From: Bacteroidota bacterium
GTDB taxonomy: Bacteria; Bacteroidota; Bacteroidia; Cytophagales; Cyclobacteriaceae
Length of the DNA stretch: 46,074 nucleotides
NCBI GenBank assembly: GCA_016866385.1
Contig: VGMU01000016.1
Span: 1 to 46,074 of the forward strand
Reading direction: 5' to 3'
How positions within the stretch are numbered: position 1 is the stretch's first letter; each line of letters begins with the position of its first letter. A model generated the notes under the pieces. It saw nothing but the letters and a program-made list of their open reading frames with translations, was not told where the DNA came from and made no database searches. Below, piece by piece: positions 25,303 to 34,463 of the stretch. Position numbers and translations under genes: made by a program.

Positions 25303-25874
25303 GCGTCTTTTTTAGCTAATTGTTGTATCAAAGGAACCAACTCCCCCTTGGCGTGCAGGATCAAGTCTGCAGCTTCTCGAAAAACGCCATTACCTCCTGC
25401 CAAAGGAGAGGCATGATCTACTACTGCACGGACATAGGGCATGGCATCTGAAGGAGAAATAGACAATCCAACTTGAGTTAGTATGGGGAGGTCAATAAGA
25501 TCGTCTCCAATGTACGCCACTTCTTCCAAGGTAAATTCCATGGTTTCTAAAAGTTCTGATAATTTTTTCCATTTGTCTTTTACCCCGTGGTAATGAAAAT
25601 CAAAGCGAAGTTCCTCACATCTATTCTCCACCACTGGGGAATTCCTTCCAGTAATGGCCCCGACCAAAATTCCTGCTTTTTTTAGGTGCTGGACAATCTG
25701 ACCATCTTTCACTTGGTATTTTTTGTATTCTACCCCCAGGTTATCAAAAATAATCCCTCCGTCGGTAAGTACCCCATCGATATCGGTAATCAATACCTTG
25801 ATGCCCTTGGCTTTTTCCAGTACCACTGGGGAAATATGGCTGAGATAGGCCTGAATTATTTTTTCTGTTTCCAT
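25299..25874 (-). CDS. kdsC: 3-deoxy-D-manno-octulosonate 8-phosphate phosphatase
   Basis: The 191-residue HAD-superfamily enzyme has motif [13 protein letters not shown] (Asp31 and Asp33), the signature [32 protein letters not shown] and motif [14 protein letters not shown], all typical of the C0-type HAD KdsC. It hydrolyses Kdo-8-phosphate to Kdo. It overlaps both neighbours: 19 bases with the GNAT-nitrilase gene upstream and four bases with kdsA downstream. No cap domain is present, as expected for the family; it probably acts as a tetramer. Confidence 0.94.
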   Translation of the reverse strand: METEKIIQAYLSHISPVVLEKAKGIKVLITDIDGVLTDGGIIFDNLGVEYKKYQVKDGQIVQHLKKAGILVGAITGRNSPVVENRCEELRFDFHYHGVKDKWKKLSELLETMEFTLEEVAYIGDDLIDLPILTQVGLSISPSDAMPYVRAVVDHASPLAGGNGVFREAADLILHAKGELVPLIQQLAKKDA

Positions 25875-27397
25875 TGTATTGAATAGAGGTCCAGCCTACG
25901 CTGTTCCAGATTACGAACACTTCCTGCTTTTCTTTGCTTGGTTAATAAATCCAAATCTACGTCCGCCACAATGGTTGTTTCTGCATTTTCAGAAGCTGTA
26001 GCCACGGTAGCATCGTGAGGGAAAGAAAAGTCAGAGGGCGAGAAAATGGCTGCTTGAGAGTACTGAATATCCATGTTTTCTACCTTAGGAAGATTTCCTA
26101 CCGAACCAGTGATGGCAACATAGCATTCGTTTTCGATGGCTCGGGCTTTGGCACAAATATTTACCCTCAAAAAGGCATTTTTAGTGTCGGTCCAGAATGG
26201 CACAAAGAGAATATCCATCTCCTGCTCGGCAAGTATTCTTCCCAACTCTGGGAATTCCACATCGTAGCAAATCAAAATCCCAATTCTTCCCGCATCGGTT
26301 TCAAACACATTGATCCCATTTCCTCCCTGCAATCCCCAGTAAGCTGCCTCATCGGGGGTGATGTGAAGTTTGTACTGTTTGTCTTGGGTACCGTCCCGTC
26401 TACACAGGTAGCTTACGTTTCGCAGCTTTTTTCCATCGTATTCAGGCATGGAACCGGCAATAATATTGACATTATAAGACACGGCAAGATCGCACATGCG
26501 CCCTACAATTTCGTCCGTGTAATCGGCCAAGTTACGGATCGCTTCCGAAGCATCCATGTCATTAAATTCGGCCAACATGGGGGCATTGAAAAACTCAGGG
26601 AATAAGCAGAAATCGGATTTGTAGCCAGAAATGGTGTCAACGTAAAACTCTACCTGCTGCATCAAATCATCCACGTGAGAAAAACGCCGCATTTTCCATT
26701 GAACCAACCCCAACCTGACGATTGATTTTTTATTACCGATGAGTTTTTCATCTTTTTCATAATAAATATTGATCCATTCCAAAAGGGTAGCATAGGCTCT
26801 TGAATCAGAATCATCAGGCAAGTACTTGGTGATCACCTTGCGGACGTGGAATTCATTAGCCAGCTGAAAGGAAAGCACGGGATCAAAAATTTCTCTATTT
26901 TTCACCAAGTCAATGTATTTCCTGGGCGTCATTTCGTCGGCATATTTGGAATACCCAGGTATCCTACCTCCTGCTATGATGGAGCGAAGATTTAAATTTT
27001 CGCAAAGTTCTTTTCTAGCATCGTAAAGCCTTCGGCCTAGCCTCATTCCTCGATAATCTGCATGAACGAAAATGTCTGTTCCGTACAAGGTATCGCCATC
27101 CGAATCGTGCGTATTGAATTTACCATAGCCAGTTATTTCATCGTAGGTATGGTTGTCTCCAAATTTGTTGTAATCCACGATGATACTCAAAGCAGCGGCG
27201 ATGACTTTACCATTGTCTTCGATACAGATTTGACCTTCTGGAAATACTCTAAGTTGGTTTTTTAATTCCGCTTTGGTCCAAGCCCCCCCTTGATTTCTAT
27301 AAATAGATACCATAATCTCCCGGATATCATCGTAATCAGCAAGTTTGATATTCCGGAGTTTAAGGAGGTGATCTAACTCTTCTCTTTGCTTACTCAT
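25856..27397 (-). CDS. Bifunctional GNAT N-acetyltransferase / carbon-nitrogen hydrolase
   Basis: The 513-residue fusion has an N-terminal GNAT domain at about 15-215 (IFVHADYRGMRLGRRLYDAR is the acetyl-CoA loop) and a nitrilase-superfamily domain at about 225-505 with the catalytic triad Glu268 (FPEFF), Lys343 (QYKLHITPDE) and Cys377 (CYDVEFPE). This domain order is a known Bacteroidota and proteobacterial family; the substrate is undetermined. It begins a run of three overlapping genes with kdsC and kdsA. Its ATG at 27397 lies four bases after a TAnnTTTG box at 27402-27409, suggesting a near-leaderless transcript. An acylated nitrogen compound is a reasonable but unproven substrate class. 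Confidence 0.9.
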   Translation of the reverse strand: MSKQREELDHLLKLRNIKLADYDDIREIMVSIYRNQGGAWTKAELKNQLRVFPEGQICIEDNGKVIAAALSIIVDYNKFGDNHTYDEITGYGKFNTHDSDGDTLYGTDIFVHADYRGMRLGRRLYDARKELCENLNLRSIIAGGRIPGYSKYADEMTPRKYIDLVKNREIFDPVLSFQLANEFHVRKVITKYLPDDSDSRAYATLLEWINIYYEKDEKLIGNKKSIVRLGLVQWKMRRFSHVDDLMQQVEFYVDTISGYKSDFCLFPEFFNAPMLAEFNDMDASEAIRNLADYTDEIVGRMCDLAVSYNVNIIAGSMPEYDGKKLRNVSYLCRRDGTQDKQYKLHITPDEAAYWGLQGGNGINVFETDAGRIGILICYDVEFPELGRILAEQEMDILFVPFWTDTKNAFLRVNICAKARAIENECYVAITGSVGNLPKVENMDIQYSQAAIFSPSDFSFPHDATVATASENAETTIVADVDLDLLTKQRKAGSVRNLEQRRLDLYSIQWKQKK

Positions 27398-27401
27398 GGT
27401 A

Positions 27402-27409
27402 CAAAATTA
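27402..27409 (-). promoter_or_regulatory. Predicted promoter -7 element of the GNAT-nitrilase/kdsC/kdsA operon
   Basis: On the minus strand TAATTTTG fits TAnnTTTG exactly and only TACC separates it from the ATG at 27397. It would drive the whole three-gene operon with an almost absent 5' leader. Confidence 0.5.
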
Positions 27410-27536
27410 CATGAATTCCACCACTTCTCTAAGAGTTACCCCAAGCTCCTAACCCTTTAAATTTTTCAAAAATTGACCCAAAAGTTATTCGTTTAGTGTC
27501 CGCTAAGTCCTTGGTAAAATTGAACAGTAACTTCAA

Positions 27537-30128
27537 TTAAACCGAATTTCTTGCTGCATTAATCACCCCAAACATGCTCCGAGTCACTAGTTTAGTATAG
27601 ACTTCCTTAAGTGTTGCATCTAGTGATTGTTGTTGCAATTTACTCAATGCAAATTGCTGTATCGTGAGTAAGGGAAGGACGATTCTCTCTCTAAGAAGAA
27701 TGGAATGTTTTCCTAAAGGATCCTTTTCCATCAAACTCGCATCTTTTGTCAATTCCAAATACAATTCACGGGTCAAAATATACTCCTTATGCATAATTTG
27801 ACGAAAATCTCTAAAATCAGAATCCTGTTCAATGTACTGGGTTAGTTCAAAATTTGATTTGACCATACTCATCACACTATTATCAATCAAGGATCTAAAA
27901 AAGGAATTAGTATGGAAAAGGTGTTCGACCTCATTCCATTGCCCTCTTTGCTTCAAAGTCTTCAATGCCGATCCAAAACCGAAAAACCCAGGAATATTTT
28001 GTTTCAATTGGCTCCAGCTACCCACAAAAGGGATAGCTCTCAAATCTGAAAAACTAAGTTCATCTTTTACCCCTCTTTTAGTAGGTCTACTTGCAATATT
28101 GCTTTTACCATAATAATTCAATGGACTAAATTTTTGCAAGTAGGTTAAAAATTGGGGGTGGTGTTTTAGTTTTAAATAGGCTTCATAGCTGAGTTGACTC
28201 AAGGTATTCAAAGTCTGCCTGTCTTTGTCATTGAGTTGAGGCTCATTATCTGCGAATACTTCATTACTTACACCAGCACTTACAAGTTGCTCGATATTAA
28301 ATTCCGCAGATGGGATGGTGCCAAAATTGGAGGTAATAGTCTGCCCTTGAATGGTTAATTGGATTTCTTCTTTTTCAATTCGATTCCCCAAGGATTCATA
28401 AAATTGATGGGTTTTTCCTCCTCCTCGAGAAGGGGGGCCTCCACGGCCATCAAAAAATATAACCGCCACCTGGTTGTCTCTTGAAATAGCTGTCAAACGT
28501 TCTTTTGCCAAGTAGATACTCCAATTTGCTTGCAAATATCCACCATCTTTGGTTCCATCACTAAAACCTAACATGATGGTTTGTTTAAATTTCCTATGAG
28601 CTAAATGCTGCTTATAGAATGGGTCAGCATAAAGCATTTTCATGATTCCATCGGCATTGGCTAAATCCTCGATGGTCTCAAATAAGGGGACAATATCTAA
28701 ATGGGCCAAGTACTCATCCCATCCACATAGCATAAGTAAGGCAACTAACTCCATCACATGGATAGCAGATTGGGTATTGCTTATGATGTAGCGATGGCAA
28801 GCCAAATGCCCGTTTGTTTGTTGAATCGACTGAATCGCATACAAGGATTGAAGCGTGTCTTGCGTGAGCGTCGCATCAAACCCCCTTGGGTCTAACCTAC
28901 CTTTAAGTTTAGCTAAAGCTCGTAGTCGGTCGGGAAGACTGAGGTTTGAATAATTTGTTGGCAATATCCCTTTTCCATCCTTTTCGAGAAGGGTTTGATG
29001 TACCTCTTGTAACACTTGATGATGGATCCGGCTATCCTGTCGAATATCTAAGGAAGCGAAATGGGTGCCAAACAGCATGACCTTATGAATCAGGCTTTCC
29101 AATTTGGGTAAATACAGGGAATAATTTTGCTCAATCACCAAGCTCCTTATATTCACTAAACAATCCAAAATTTCTTTTTTGGTAATTGGCACTGCTTGCT
29201 CAGGAGTGAAGACATTTTCATAAAGCTTTTTCTCCAATTCATTGATTAAAACATCCACACCTGAAAAGGTCAACTTTCGTTTTAACTTTCGTATATCTCT
29301 ATAATAGCAGACAATAATGCTACTTCGTAAGGATTTGGCGACAAACCGAGTGGTATCTGCATTCACAAAAGGATTCCCATCCCGATCCCCTCCTGGCCAA
29401 AATCCAAGTTCTATAAAGGTATTTTCACCTGAGTACTTCCCTGCAAAAACCTCGTTCACAATTTTGGTATAGAGAGTACCAATGGAATGGTAAAACACGT
29501 TTTCTAGAAACCACATCAAGGTGACTGCCTCATTTGCGGGGGTAGGTTGTTTTTTATTAAAAAATGGAGTTAAGCCCAATTGTTGAATAAATTGACTAAG
29601 TGTAGTTAAGTCATTTTTTCCAATTGCTTCCCCCATATCATGGATAATTCCCAGCACGTTTGCAGGATAAAATTGAGTCGGATGCGCTGTCAAAACAAGT
29701 CTCAACTTGAATTTTTCTAGTTTCTTTGATATTAATTCTGATTTTTTTAGAAGCTTCGCATCCCGTAGAATTGATTTTAAACTTCCTGCACCGGCCACAT
29801 CATGCAGGCTTGAAAAGGCAGCATCTTCAATCGCATCAAAAAGTACCACTTGCCTTTCAATGTATTGAACATATTTAAATAGATGATTCAATTTTTCTTG
29901 TTCACTACAAACATCTGTATGCTGGCTAAAATAATTGTCAATAATCTCCGCAGGCGACTTTTCCTTCTCATAGCCTTTTTCGCAGGCTTCCAACAAAATA
30001 GGAAGCATCGCACCCACATTCGCTACGCCAGAATAAGGCAGTGCTGCAAACAAACTATTATAAATCGTGTATTTATCAATAACCTGCTTTTTGAATTGAG
30101 CTGTCAGCTGCGTCGAATTTAGTTCCAT
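27537..30128 (-). CDS. ppc: Phosphoenolpyruvate carboxylase (Bacteroidota-type)
   Basis: The 863-residue enzyme carries LVLTAHPTQF, FWPGGDRDGNPFVN, SLDIRQDSRIH, GFSDGTKDGGYLQANWS, FFDGRGGPPSRGGG, SRPTKRG and LRAIPFVGSWSQ. These are PEP carboxylase motifs in the variant form I associate with Bacteroidota: SDGTKDGG instead of SDSxKDAG and DGRGG instead of HGRGG. It fixes bicarbonate onto PEP to give oxaloacetate, replenishing the TCA cycle. The C-terminus reads ARNSV, whereas most PEP carboxylases end in an almost invariant N-T-G. It is a single-gene unit with an AT-rich leader. Confidence 0.94.
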   Translation of the reverse strand: MELNSTQLTAQFKKQVIDKYTIYNSLFAALPYSGVANVGAMLPILLEACEKGYEKEKSPAEIIDNYFSQHTDVCSEQEKLNHLFKYVQYIERQVVLFDAIEDAAFSSLHDVAGAGSLKSILRDAKLLKKSELISKKLEKFKLRLVLTAHPTQFYPANVLGIIHDMGEAIGKNDLTTLSQFIQQLGLTPFFNKKQPTPANEAVTLMWFLENVFYHSIGTLYTKIVNEVFAGKYSGENTFIELGFWPGGDRDGNPFVNADTTRFVAKSLRSSIIVCYYRDIRKLKRKLTFSGVDVLINELEKKLYENVFTPEQAVPITKKEILDCLVNIRSLVIEQNYSLYLPKLESLIHKVMLFGTHFASLDIRQDSRIHHQVLQEVHQTLLEKDGKGILPTNYSNLSLPDRLRALAKLKGRLDPRGFDATLTQDTLQSLYAIQSIQQTNGHLACHRYIISNTQSAIHVMELVALLMLCGWDEYLAHLDIVPLFETIEDLANADGIMKMLYADPFYKQHLAHRKFKQTIMLGFSDGTKDGGYLQANWSIYLAKERLTAISRDNQVAVIFFDGRGGPPSRGGGKTHQFYESLGNRIEKEEIQLTIQGQTITSNFGTIPSAEFNIEQLVSAGVSNEVFADNEPQLNDKDRQTLNTLSQLSYEAYLKLKHHPQFLTYLQKFSPLNYYGKSNIASRPTKRGVKDELSFSDLRAIPFVGSWSQLKQNIPGFFGFGSALKTLKQRGQWNEVEHLFHTNSFFRSLIDNSVMSMVKSNFELTQYIEQDSDFRDFRQIMHKEYILTRELYLELTKDASLMEKDPLGKHSILLRERIVLPLLTIQQFALSKLQQQSLDATLKEVYTKLVTRSMFGVINAARNSV

Positions 30129-30450
30129 CCGTTTAGTTTAAAAATTTAGGCCCTGTGGAGAAGTAACACTTCTTTTTGTAAGCCTTCGATGAGGTACTCT
30201 TAGCATACTCGGATTTAGTTTATTCCTGAAATAGTAACTAGGAGATGAGAACCGAAGAATTTTAGTTGATATTTTTAAATGATTAAATTAACAAAAATTA
30301 CAGCAAATAAATGCGTCTTTTTTAAATTTAATTCATTTAATTAAATTAATTTTAAATTTTATGTCTAAAAAATGCATTTTTAATCAATTCGAAAATGTAA
30401 TCCCTTATTTTTTGGCTGCATTAAAAAAATTAGTTTATTCACTCAAAAAG
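30129..30450. other. AT-rich intergenic region upstream of ppc
   Basis: About 320 bases without a gene. The middle (about 30280-30420) is very AT-rich with runs such as TTAATTAAATTAATTTTAAA. It presumably holds the ppc promoter; a possible -7 element TAAATTTT lies on the minus strand at 30141-30148. No RNA gene, repeat or small protein is recognised. Confidence 0.5.
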
Positions 30451-30487
30451 AAACCCCTTAACGACTCCTTATTTCGCTAAGGGGTTT
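30451..30487 (-). terminator. Rho-independent terminator of the serine hydrolase gene
   Basis: AAACCCCTTA (30451-30460) pairs with TAAGGGGTTT (30478-30487), a perfect 10-bp stem with a 17-base loop. On the minus strand the stem is followed by CTTTTTGAG. It lies 20 bases after the stop of the serine hydrolase gene and would separate it from ppc, which also reads minus. Confidence 0.8.
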
Positions 30488-30507
30488 ATAATCTATTAGT
30501 TAATCGA

Positions 30508-31782
30508 TTATTCCACAGCACTAAAGACCATTTGCCTAAATTTCCAGCCCGTATCATCTCCATTTCCTGAGCCAGAGGTTTGTTTAAATATCAATCCTAT
30601 GATCTTTTGGTTGGGATCGGCGAAGTATTGGGTATTGAAATAGCCTCCCCAATCAAAAGTACCCTTTCCTCCCATTCCTCCAAGAGCTACTCCTCGCTCA
30701 TTGACAACACCGAAGGCCAATCCATAGTGTCGATCTGCATTCCACAGATCTCCAACTTGATTTTGCATGGCCATCTCTATGGTGGTAGGGCTTAAGATTC
30801 TTTTCCCATTGTAGATGCCCCCATTGAGGTAGAGTTGCAAAAATTTAGCATAATCTTCTGCAGTACTGGAAAGACCTGCCCCACCAGAAAAAAAGGCCTT
30901 TGCACCTTGAATGGGATACGCGGGATCGTAAAAGGTAGTAGGAAAAGGAACCCATTTGCCTCCTTTGAAGGTGTGTACCTCTACCAGTCGGGGAGCTTGT
31001 GCTGCGCTGAGGTAAAATCGGGTATCATTCATTCCCAAGGGATCAAATATTCTTTCCTTTAAAAACACATCAAATGGTTTTCCTGAGATGATTTCTACCA
31101 AGTAGCCCAATACATCCAAGCCTTCGCTATAGGTGTATTTGGCTCCCGGTTCATGATGTAGTGGAAGTTTAGCCAATCGCCTGACGCTTTCCCCAATGGT
31201 AATATTTTCTGTAGTAAAAAGGTCTACTACCCCTGCTTTTTGGTAAATCATTTTCATACGCTCATCCCCATCGATCACCCCATAGCCTAGCCCTGAGGTA
31301 TGGGTGAGCAGGTGGCGAATGGTAATCTGTCGAGCACTCGGCTTGGTCGTATACGAGCTATCGGAGTACCTAAAGGAAGCCAGAACTTGAGGATGTTGAA
31401 ATTCAGGAATGTATTTGGAGATGGGATCATCCAATCTCAGTTTACCCTCCTCCCAAAGAATCAAAATGGCAGTGGAGGTAATCGCTTTGGTCTGAGAAGC
31501 AATTCGAAAAATGGAATTTTTCTCCATTTTTTTTCCGTGCTCTACGCTCGCATACCCTTTGGCTGAATGGTAAACTATTTTTCCTTCTTTTACTATCATC
31601 GCTACAAGACCAGGGACGTTTTGTTGCTGAATGGCCTGCTCCAGCATGGCATCTATGTGATCGATTCTATCCTTTGAAATACCTGGGACGGCTGCAGATC
31701 CTGCTGGAGAAATGGTCTGAGCAAGGGAGGAGGCAATCACTCCAAAGAGAAGCAGCCAAGAGATGTAGAATGATTTTTTCAT
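30508..31782 (-). CDS. Exported serine hydrolase (beta-lactamase class C / EstB-like family)
   Basis: The 424-residue protein opens with a signal peptide (KKSFYISWLLLFGVIASSL, cut after AQ near 22) and the class C-like motifs: S-x-x-K at Ser96-Lys99 in RIASQTKA, a Tyr motif YSEGLD where Y-x-N is usual, LLTHTSGLGYG, and a KTG-like GGKGTFDWGG near the C-terminus. Substrates in this family range from esters to D-amino-acid peptides; beta-lactamase activity is not implied. It is a single-gene unit bounded by the DegQ terminator upstream and its own terminator downstream. Confidence 0.88.
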   Translation of the reverse strand: MKKSFYISWLLLFGVIASSLAQTISPAGSAAVPGISKDRIDHIDAMLEQAIQQQNVPGLVAMIVKEGKIVYHSAKGYASVEHGKKMEKNSIFRIASQTKAITSTAILILWEEGKLRLDDPISKYIPEFQHPQVLASFRYSDSSYTTKPSARQITIRHLLTHTSGLGYGVIDGDERMKMIYQKAGVVDLFTTENITIGESVRRLAKLPLHHEPGAKYTYSEGLDVLGYLVEIISGKPFDVFLKERIFDPLGMNDTRFYLSAAQAPRLVEVHTFKGGKWVPFPTTFYDPAYPIQGAKAFFSGGAGLSSTAEDYAKFLQLYLNGGIYNGKRILSPTTIEMAMQNQVGDLWNADRHYGLAFGVVNERGVALGGMGGKGTFDWGGYFNTQYFADPNQKIIGLIFKQTSGSGNGDDTGWKFRQMVFSAVE

Positions 31783-31825
31783 GGAATTTTGGGTTTGGAG
31801 ATGGAAAATAGGAAAATTTAAACAT

Positions 31826-31856
31826 AAAAAAACCGGATTTCTCCGGCTTTTTTAAG
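31826..31856 (-). terminator. Terminator after the first Do-like protease gene
   Basis: CCGGA (31833-31837) and TCCGG (31842-31846) form a short stem flanked by A and T runs on both sides, which suits transcription termination in either direction. It lies 38 bases after the stop of the minus-strand protease gene and before the serine hydrolase start at 31782. Confidence 0.7.
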
Positions 31857-31893
31857 CTTGCTTTACACATCCAAAAAGTGGTGGAAAGCTAAA

Positions 31894-33393
31894 TTAGTTC
31901 ACTTTTATTTCGAAGTAATATTCTGTTCCATCAGGAAACATACCCAAGACAACAATTTCTTCTCCCTGTACATCCTTGAGTAGGTTAATCATATCTTGAG
32001 CACTTGAAACACGCTTTCTACCGCTATCAGAAATAATAGAGGTGATTATAAATCCGTTTCTAGCACCTGCCGCCCGCCAAGCCTCGTTGGCATTGGACTT
32101 GATCACAGCTCCACCGGCAATCTGCAATTGATCTTTGGTTGCTTGCTTCACGTCTTCAAACTGGATTCCTTCAAAGTTGAATGTTTTCGGTTCCTCACGT
32201 TTTACGATATTGGTATCCCCTGAGAAATTTTTAAGCGTTGCTGTGGTCGTCAAGGTCTTACCATCACGTAAGTAACTCACAATCACTTCGTCTCCAGGAC
32301 GTTTTCTAGCCACCAATTCTTGAAGATTGGCCACATTGTTTACAGGTTTGCCGTCAAGGCTTACAATAATGTCTCCTTCCTTAAGTCCCGCTTCTTCTCC
32401 AGCAGAATTTTCATTTACTCCGCCCACGTACACACCTTGCTCTACCGGAAATTTCTTACCTAAGTAATCTGCAAGTTCAGGGCTAACATTCTGAATTTGT
32501 ACCCCAAGCAAGCCCCGCTGCACAGCTCCATATTTCAAAAGGTCATCCATGACCTTTTTTACCAAAGTACTGGGAATGGCAAAGGAATATCCATTAAATG
32601 TTCCCGTACTTGAAGCAATAGCGGTATTAATCCCGATAAGTTCACCCGCCAGATTGACTAAGGCTCCCCCGGAGTTTCCAGGATTGACTACCGCATCGGT
32701 CTGCAAAAAGGATTCTATCTGCAAATTATTTTCAACATCCCTTAAAATTCCAATGTTTCGAGCCTTTGCTGAGATGATACCAGCCGTCACTGTAGAATTC
32801 AAATCAAAAGGATTACCCACGGCAAGCACCCATTCTCCAATTTTAGTTTGGTCGGAATCTCCAAACTTGATAAAGGGTAAATTGTCTCCTTCGATTTTAA
32901 GTAAGGCCAAGTCTGTCGTAGGATCTGTACCTATTACGGTAGCCTCGTATCGCTTGTTATTGTCCAATGAAATATCTACACGAGTAGCCCCTTCGATCAC
33001 GTGATTATTGGTCACGATATATCCATCGGGGGAAATAATTACTCCAGAACCTGAACTGATAGGCATGGCATTTGGTCTTCCAGGGCCCATTCCTGGTTCG
33101 GGAATTCCAAAAAACTCCTGAATGGGATCTCTCTGGGATCTAGAGGTGTATCCCACTTCACTTTTCACATGCACCACGGCAGGGGTGACCAATTCGGCGG
33201 AAGCAATGAAATTGATGCCATCGGGTACGGTAAAATCTCCTCCTGAAAGCAGATTGACAAAACTAGATTTTTGTTTCTCATCAAAGGAGTCAGCATTCTG
33301 AGGCCGTAAAAGAAAACTTACTCCCGCAATCGCAACTACGCCTCCTACTAAGGCTGCTACCAGTACTCCAACAAAGAACAGTTTTTTACTCAT
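31894..33393 (-). CDS. Do/HtrA-family periplasmic serine endoprotease (first copy)
   Basis: The 499-residue protein has an N-terminal signal-anchor (LFFVGVLVAALVGGVVAIAG), a trypsin-like domain with catalytic His131 (VTNNHVIEG), Asp161 (TTDLALLKIEG) and Ser241 (GNSGGALVN), then a first PDZ domain (GVYVGGVNENSAGEEAGLKE) and a degenerate second C-terminal PDZ-like domain (about 405-499). It would degrade or refold misfolded envelope proteins. A second paralogue with the same layout lies at 41224-42657. Expected to be stress-induced; no clear promoter box was seen. It ends before a bidirectional terminator. Confidence 0.93.
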   Translation of the reverse strand: MSKKLFFVGVLVAALVGGVVAIAGVSFLLRPQNADSFDEKQKSSFVNLLSGGDFTVPDGINFIASAELVTPAVVHVKSEVGYTSRSQRDPIQEFFGIPEPGMGPGRPNAMPISSGSGVIISPDGYIVTNNHVIEGATRVDISLDNNKRYEATVIGTDPTTDLALLKIEGDNLPFIKFGDSDQTKIGEWVLAVGNPFDLNSTVTAGIISAKARNIGILRDVENNLQIESFLQTDAVVNPGNSGGALVNLAGELIGINTAIASSTGTFNGYSFAIPSTLVKKVMDDLLKYGAVQRGLLGVQIQNVSPELADYLGKKFPVEQGVYVGGVNENSAGEEAGLKEGDIIVSLDGKPVNNVANLQELVARKRPGDEVIVSYLRDGKTLTTTATLKNFSGDTNIVKREEPKTFNFEGIQFEDVKQATKDQLQIAGGAVIKSNANEAWRAAGARNGFIITSIISDSGRKRVSSAQDMINLLKDVQGEEIVVLGMFPDGTEYYFEIKVN

Positions 33394-33608
33394 AATTCTT
33401 AAATTTATTTGGTTTGATAAATTTCTACGTTTGGAAAAACGCGTTTGACAAGTTTAACGCCGTTTATCCTCTTATGTGTTAAAATTAACAAGAATTAACC
33501 TCAATTACGAAGCCGCAGCTGAAGCTAAAAACAAGAAGGAAAATTAAATTTTGAGATCTAGCTCACCTAACAAATTTAAGTTTCCAAGGTTTTTACAAGG
33601 GAGAAAAA

Positions 33609-33639
33609 AAATCCCCCAAACTTTAGGATTGGGGGATTT
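33609..33639 (-). terminator. Rho-independent terminator of the cold-shock gene
   Basis: AATCCCCCAA and its complement TTGGGGGATT form a strong stem with a 9-base loop. On the minus strand a run of eight T follows. It lies about 30 bases beyond the cold-shock gene's stop codon. Confidence 0.88.
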
Positions 33640-33667
33640 CATGAACTAAAATATTCTATAGAATAGC

Positions 33668-33859
33668 TTAGACCTTTTTAACATTGATTGCATTTGGACC
33701 TTTCTTACCCTCTTTGATTTCGTAAGAAACCTTATCATTTTGGGTTACTTTGTCCACTAAGCCAGTGGCGTGCAAAAACACATCGTTTTGCGTTTCGTCA
33801 TCGATAATAAATCCGAAACCCTTGGCTTCGTTGTAAAATTTTACTGTCCCGGTAAACAT
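33668..33859 (-). CDS. Cold-shock domain protein (CspA family)
   Basis: The 63-residue single-domain protein begins MFTGTVKFYNEAKGFGFI and contains RNP1-like KGFGFI and RNP2-like VFLHATGL, the nucleic-acid-binding motifs of the OB-fold cold-shock family. It acts as an RNA chaperone or translation helper. A longer in-frame extension exists upstream but has no family similarity and runs into the divergent SixA-like gene; the ATG at 33859 is the family start. A -7-like TACATTTA lies near 33893. It stands alone between its own terminator and the divergent phosphatase. Confidence 0.93.
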   Translation of the reverse strand: MFTGTVKFYNEAKGFGFIIDDETQNDVFLHATGLVDKVTQNDKVSYEIKEGKKGPNAINVKKV

Positions 33860-33946
33860 AATAAATAGTGAAATTTGAAATGAAATGAGGTATAAATGTA
33901 AATATTCATTTAAAAAAAACAAAATTTTCGTTTTTTTTATCGGGAA

Positions 33947-34438
33947 ATGAAGAAAATTATTTTGATGCGGCATGCCAAATCTTCCTGGGAAAATCCGTGG
34001 ATGGAAGACTACGACCGACCCTTGGCAGAGCGGGGAGTTCTGGATGCCACCAAGATGGCAAAGGCACTGAAAAATCGAGGAGTGATTCCCCAACTGCTAC
34101 TCAGTTCTCCCGCTTCAAGGACCATGGAGACTGCTAAAATTACCTCTAAAATCTTAGGGATTACGGAAGAGTACATCTGCTATGAAAAATCCCTGTATCA
34201 TGCATCACCTTCCCAACTTTTAAAAGCTATACATCACCAGAAAGATAGCGTGGATACACTCTTGCTCCTAGGGCATAATCCTGGCCTCACGGAGTTGATT
34301 CAAGAACTAGGAGTGCAATTAGACAATCTTCCTACCTCCGGACAATTGGGTTTTACGCTCGAAGCTACCCGCTGGGAAGAGTTCAAGGCAGGAAATGTTT
34401 CCTTTTGGTTTGTGGATTACCCGAAGAAATCTGACTAA
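33947..34438 (+). CDS. Histidine phosphatase family protein (SixA-like)
   Basis: The 163-residue protein starts MKKIILMRHAKSSWENP with the phosphohistidine R-H motif (His9), followed by DYDRPLAERG, LLSSPASRTMETA and LLLGHNPGLTEL with the second active-site His. This is the SixA-type branch of the histidine phosphatase superfamily, cytoplasmic enzymes acting on phosphohistidine or small phosphoesters. It is divergent from the cold-shock gene (87 bases between) and converges on hslU, ending 25 bases from it. The substrate cannot be told from the sequence. Confidence 0.88.
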   Translation: MKKIILMRHAKSSWENPWMEDYDRPLAERGVLDATKMAKALKNRGVIPQLLLSSPASRTMETAKITSKILGITEEYICYEKSLYHASPSQLLKAIHHQKDSVDTLLLLGHNPGLTELIQELGVQLDNLPTSGQLGFTLEATRWEEFKAGNVSFWFVDYPKKSD

Positions 34439-34463
34439 TGCAGCAAAGGCTCAAAAAAGAAAA

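Noticed and set aside
27518..27538. Small inverted repeat at the ppc stop codon as a terminator.
   Set aside because: It is AT-only in the stem, overlaps the stop codon and lacks a T run.
33860..34093. Extension of the cold-shock gene to 141 codons.
   Set aside because: The added residues are not cold-shock-like and run into the divergent SixA-like gene. The family start MFTGTVKFY lies at 33859.
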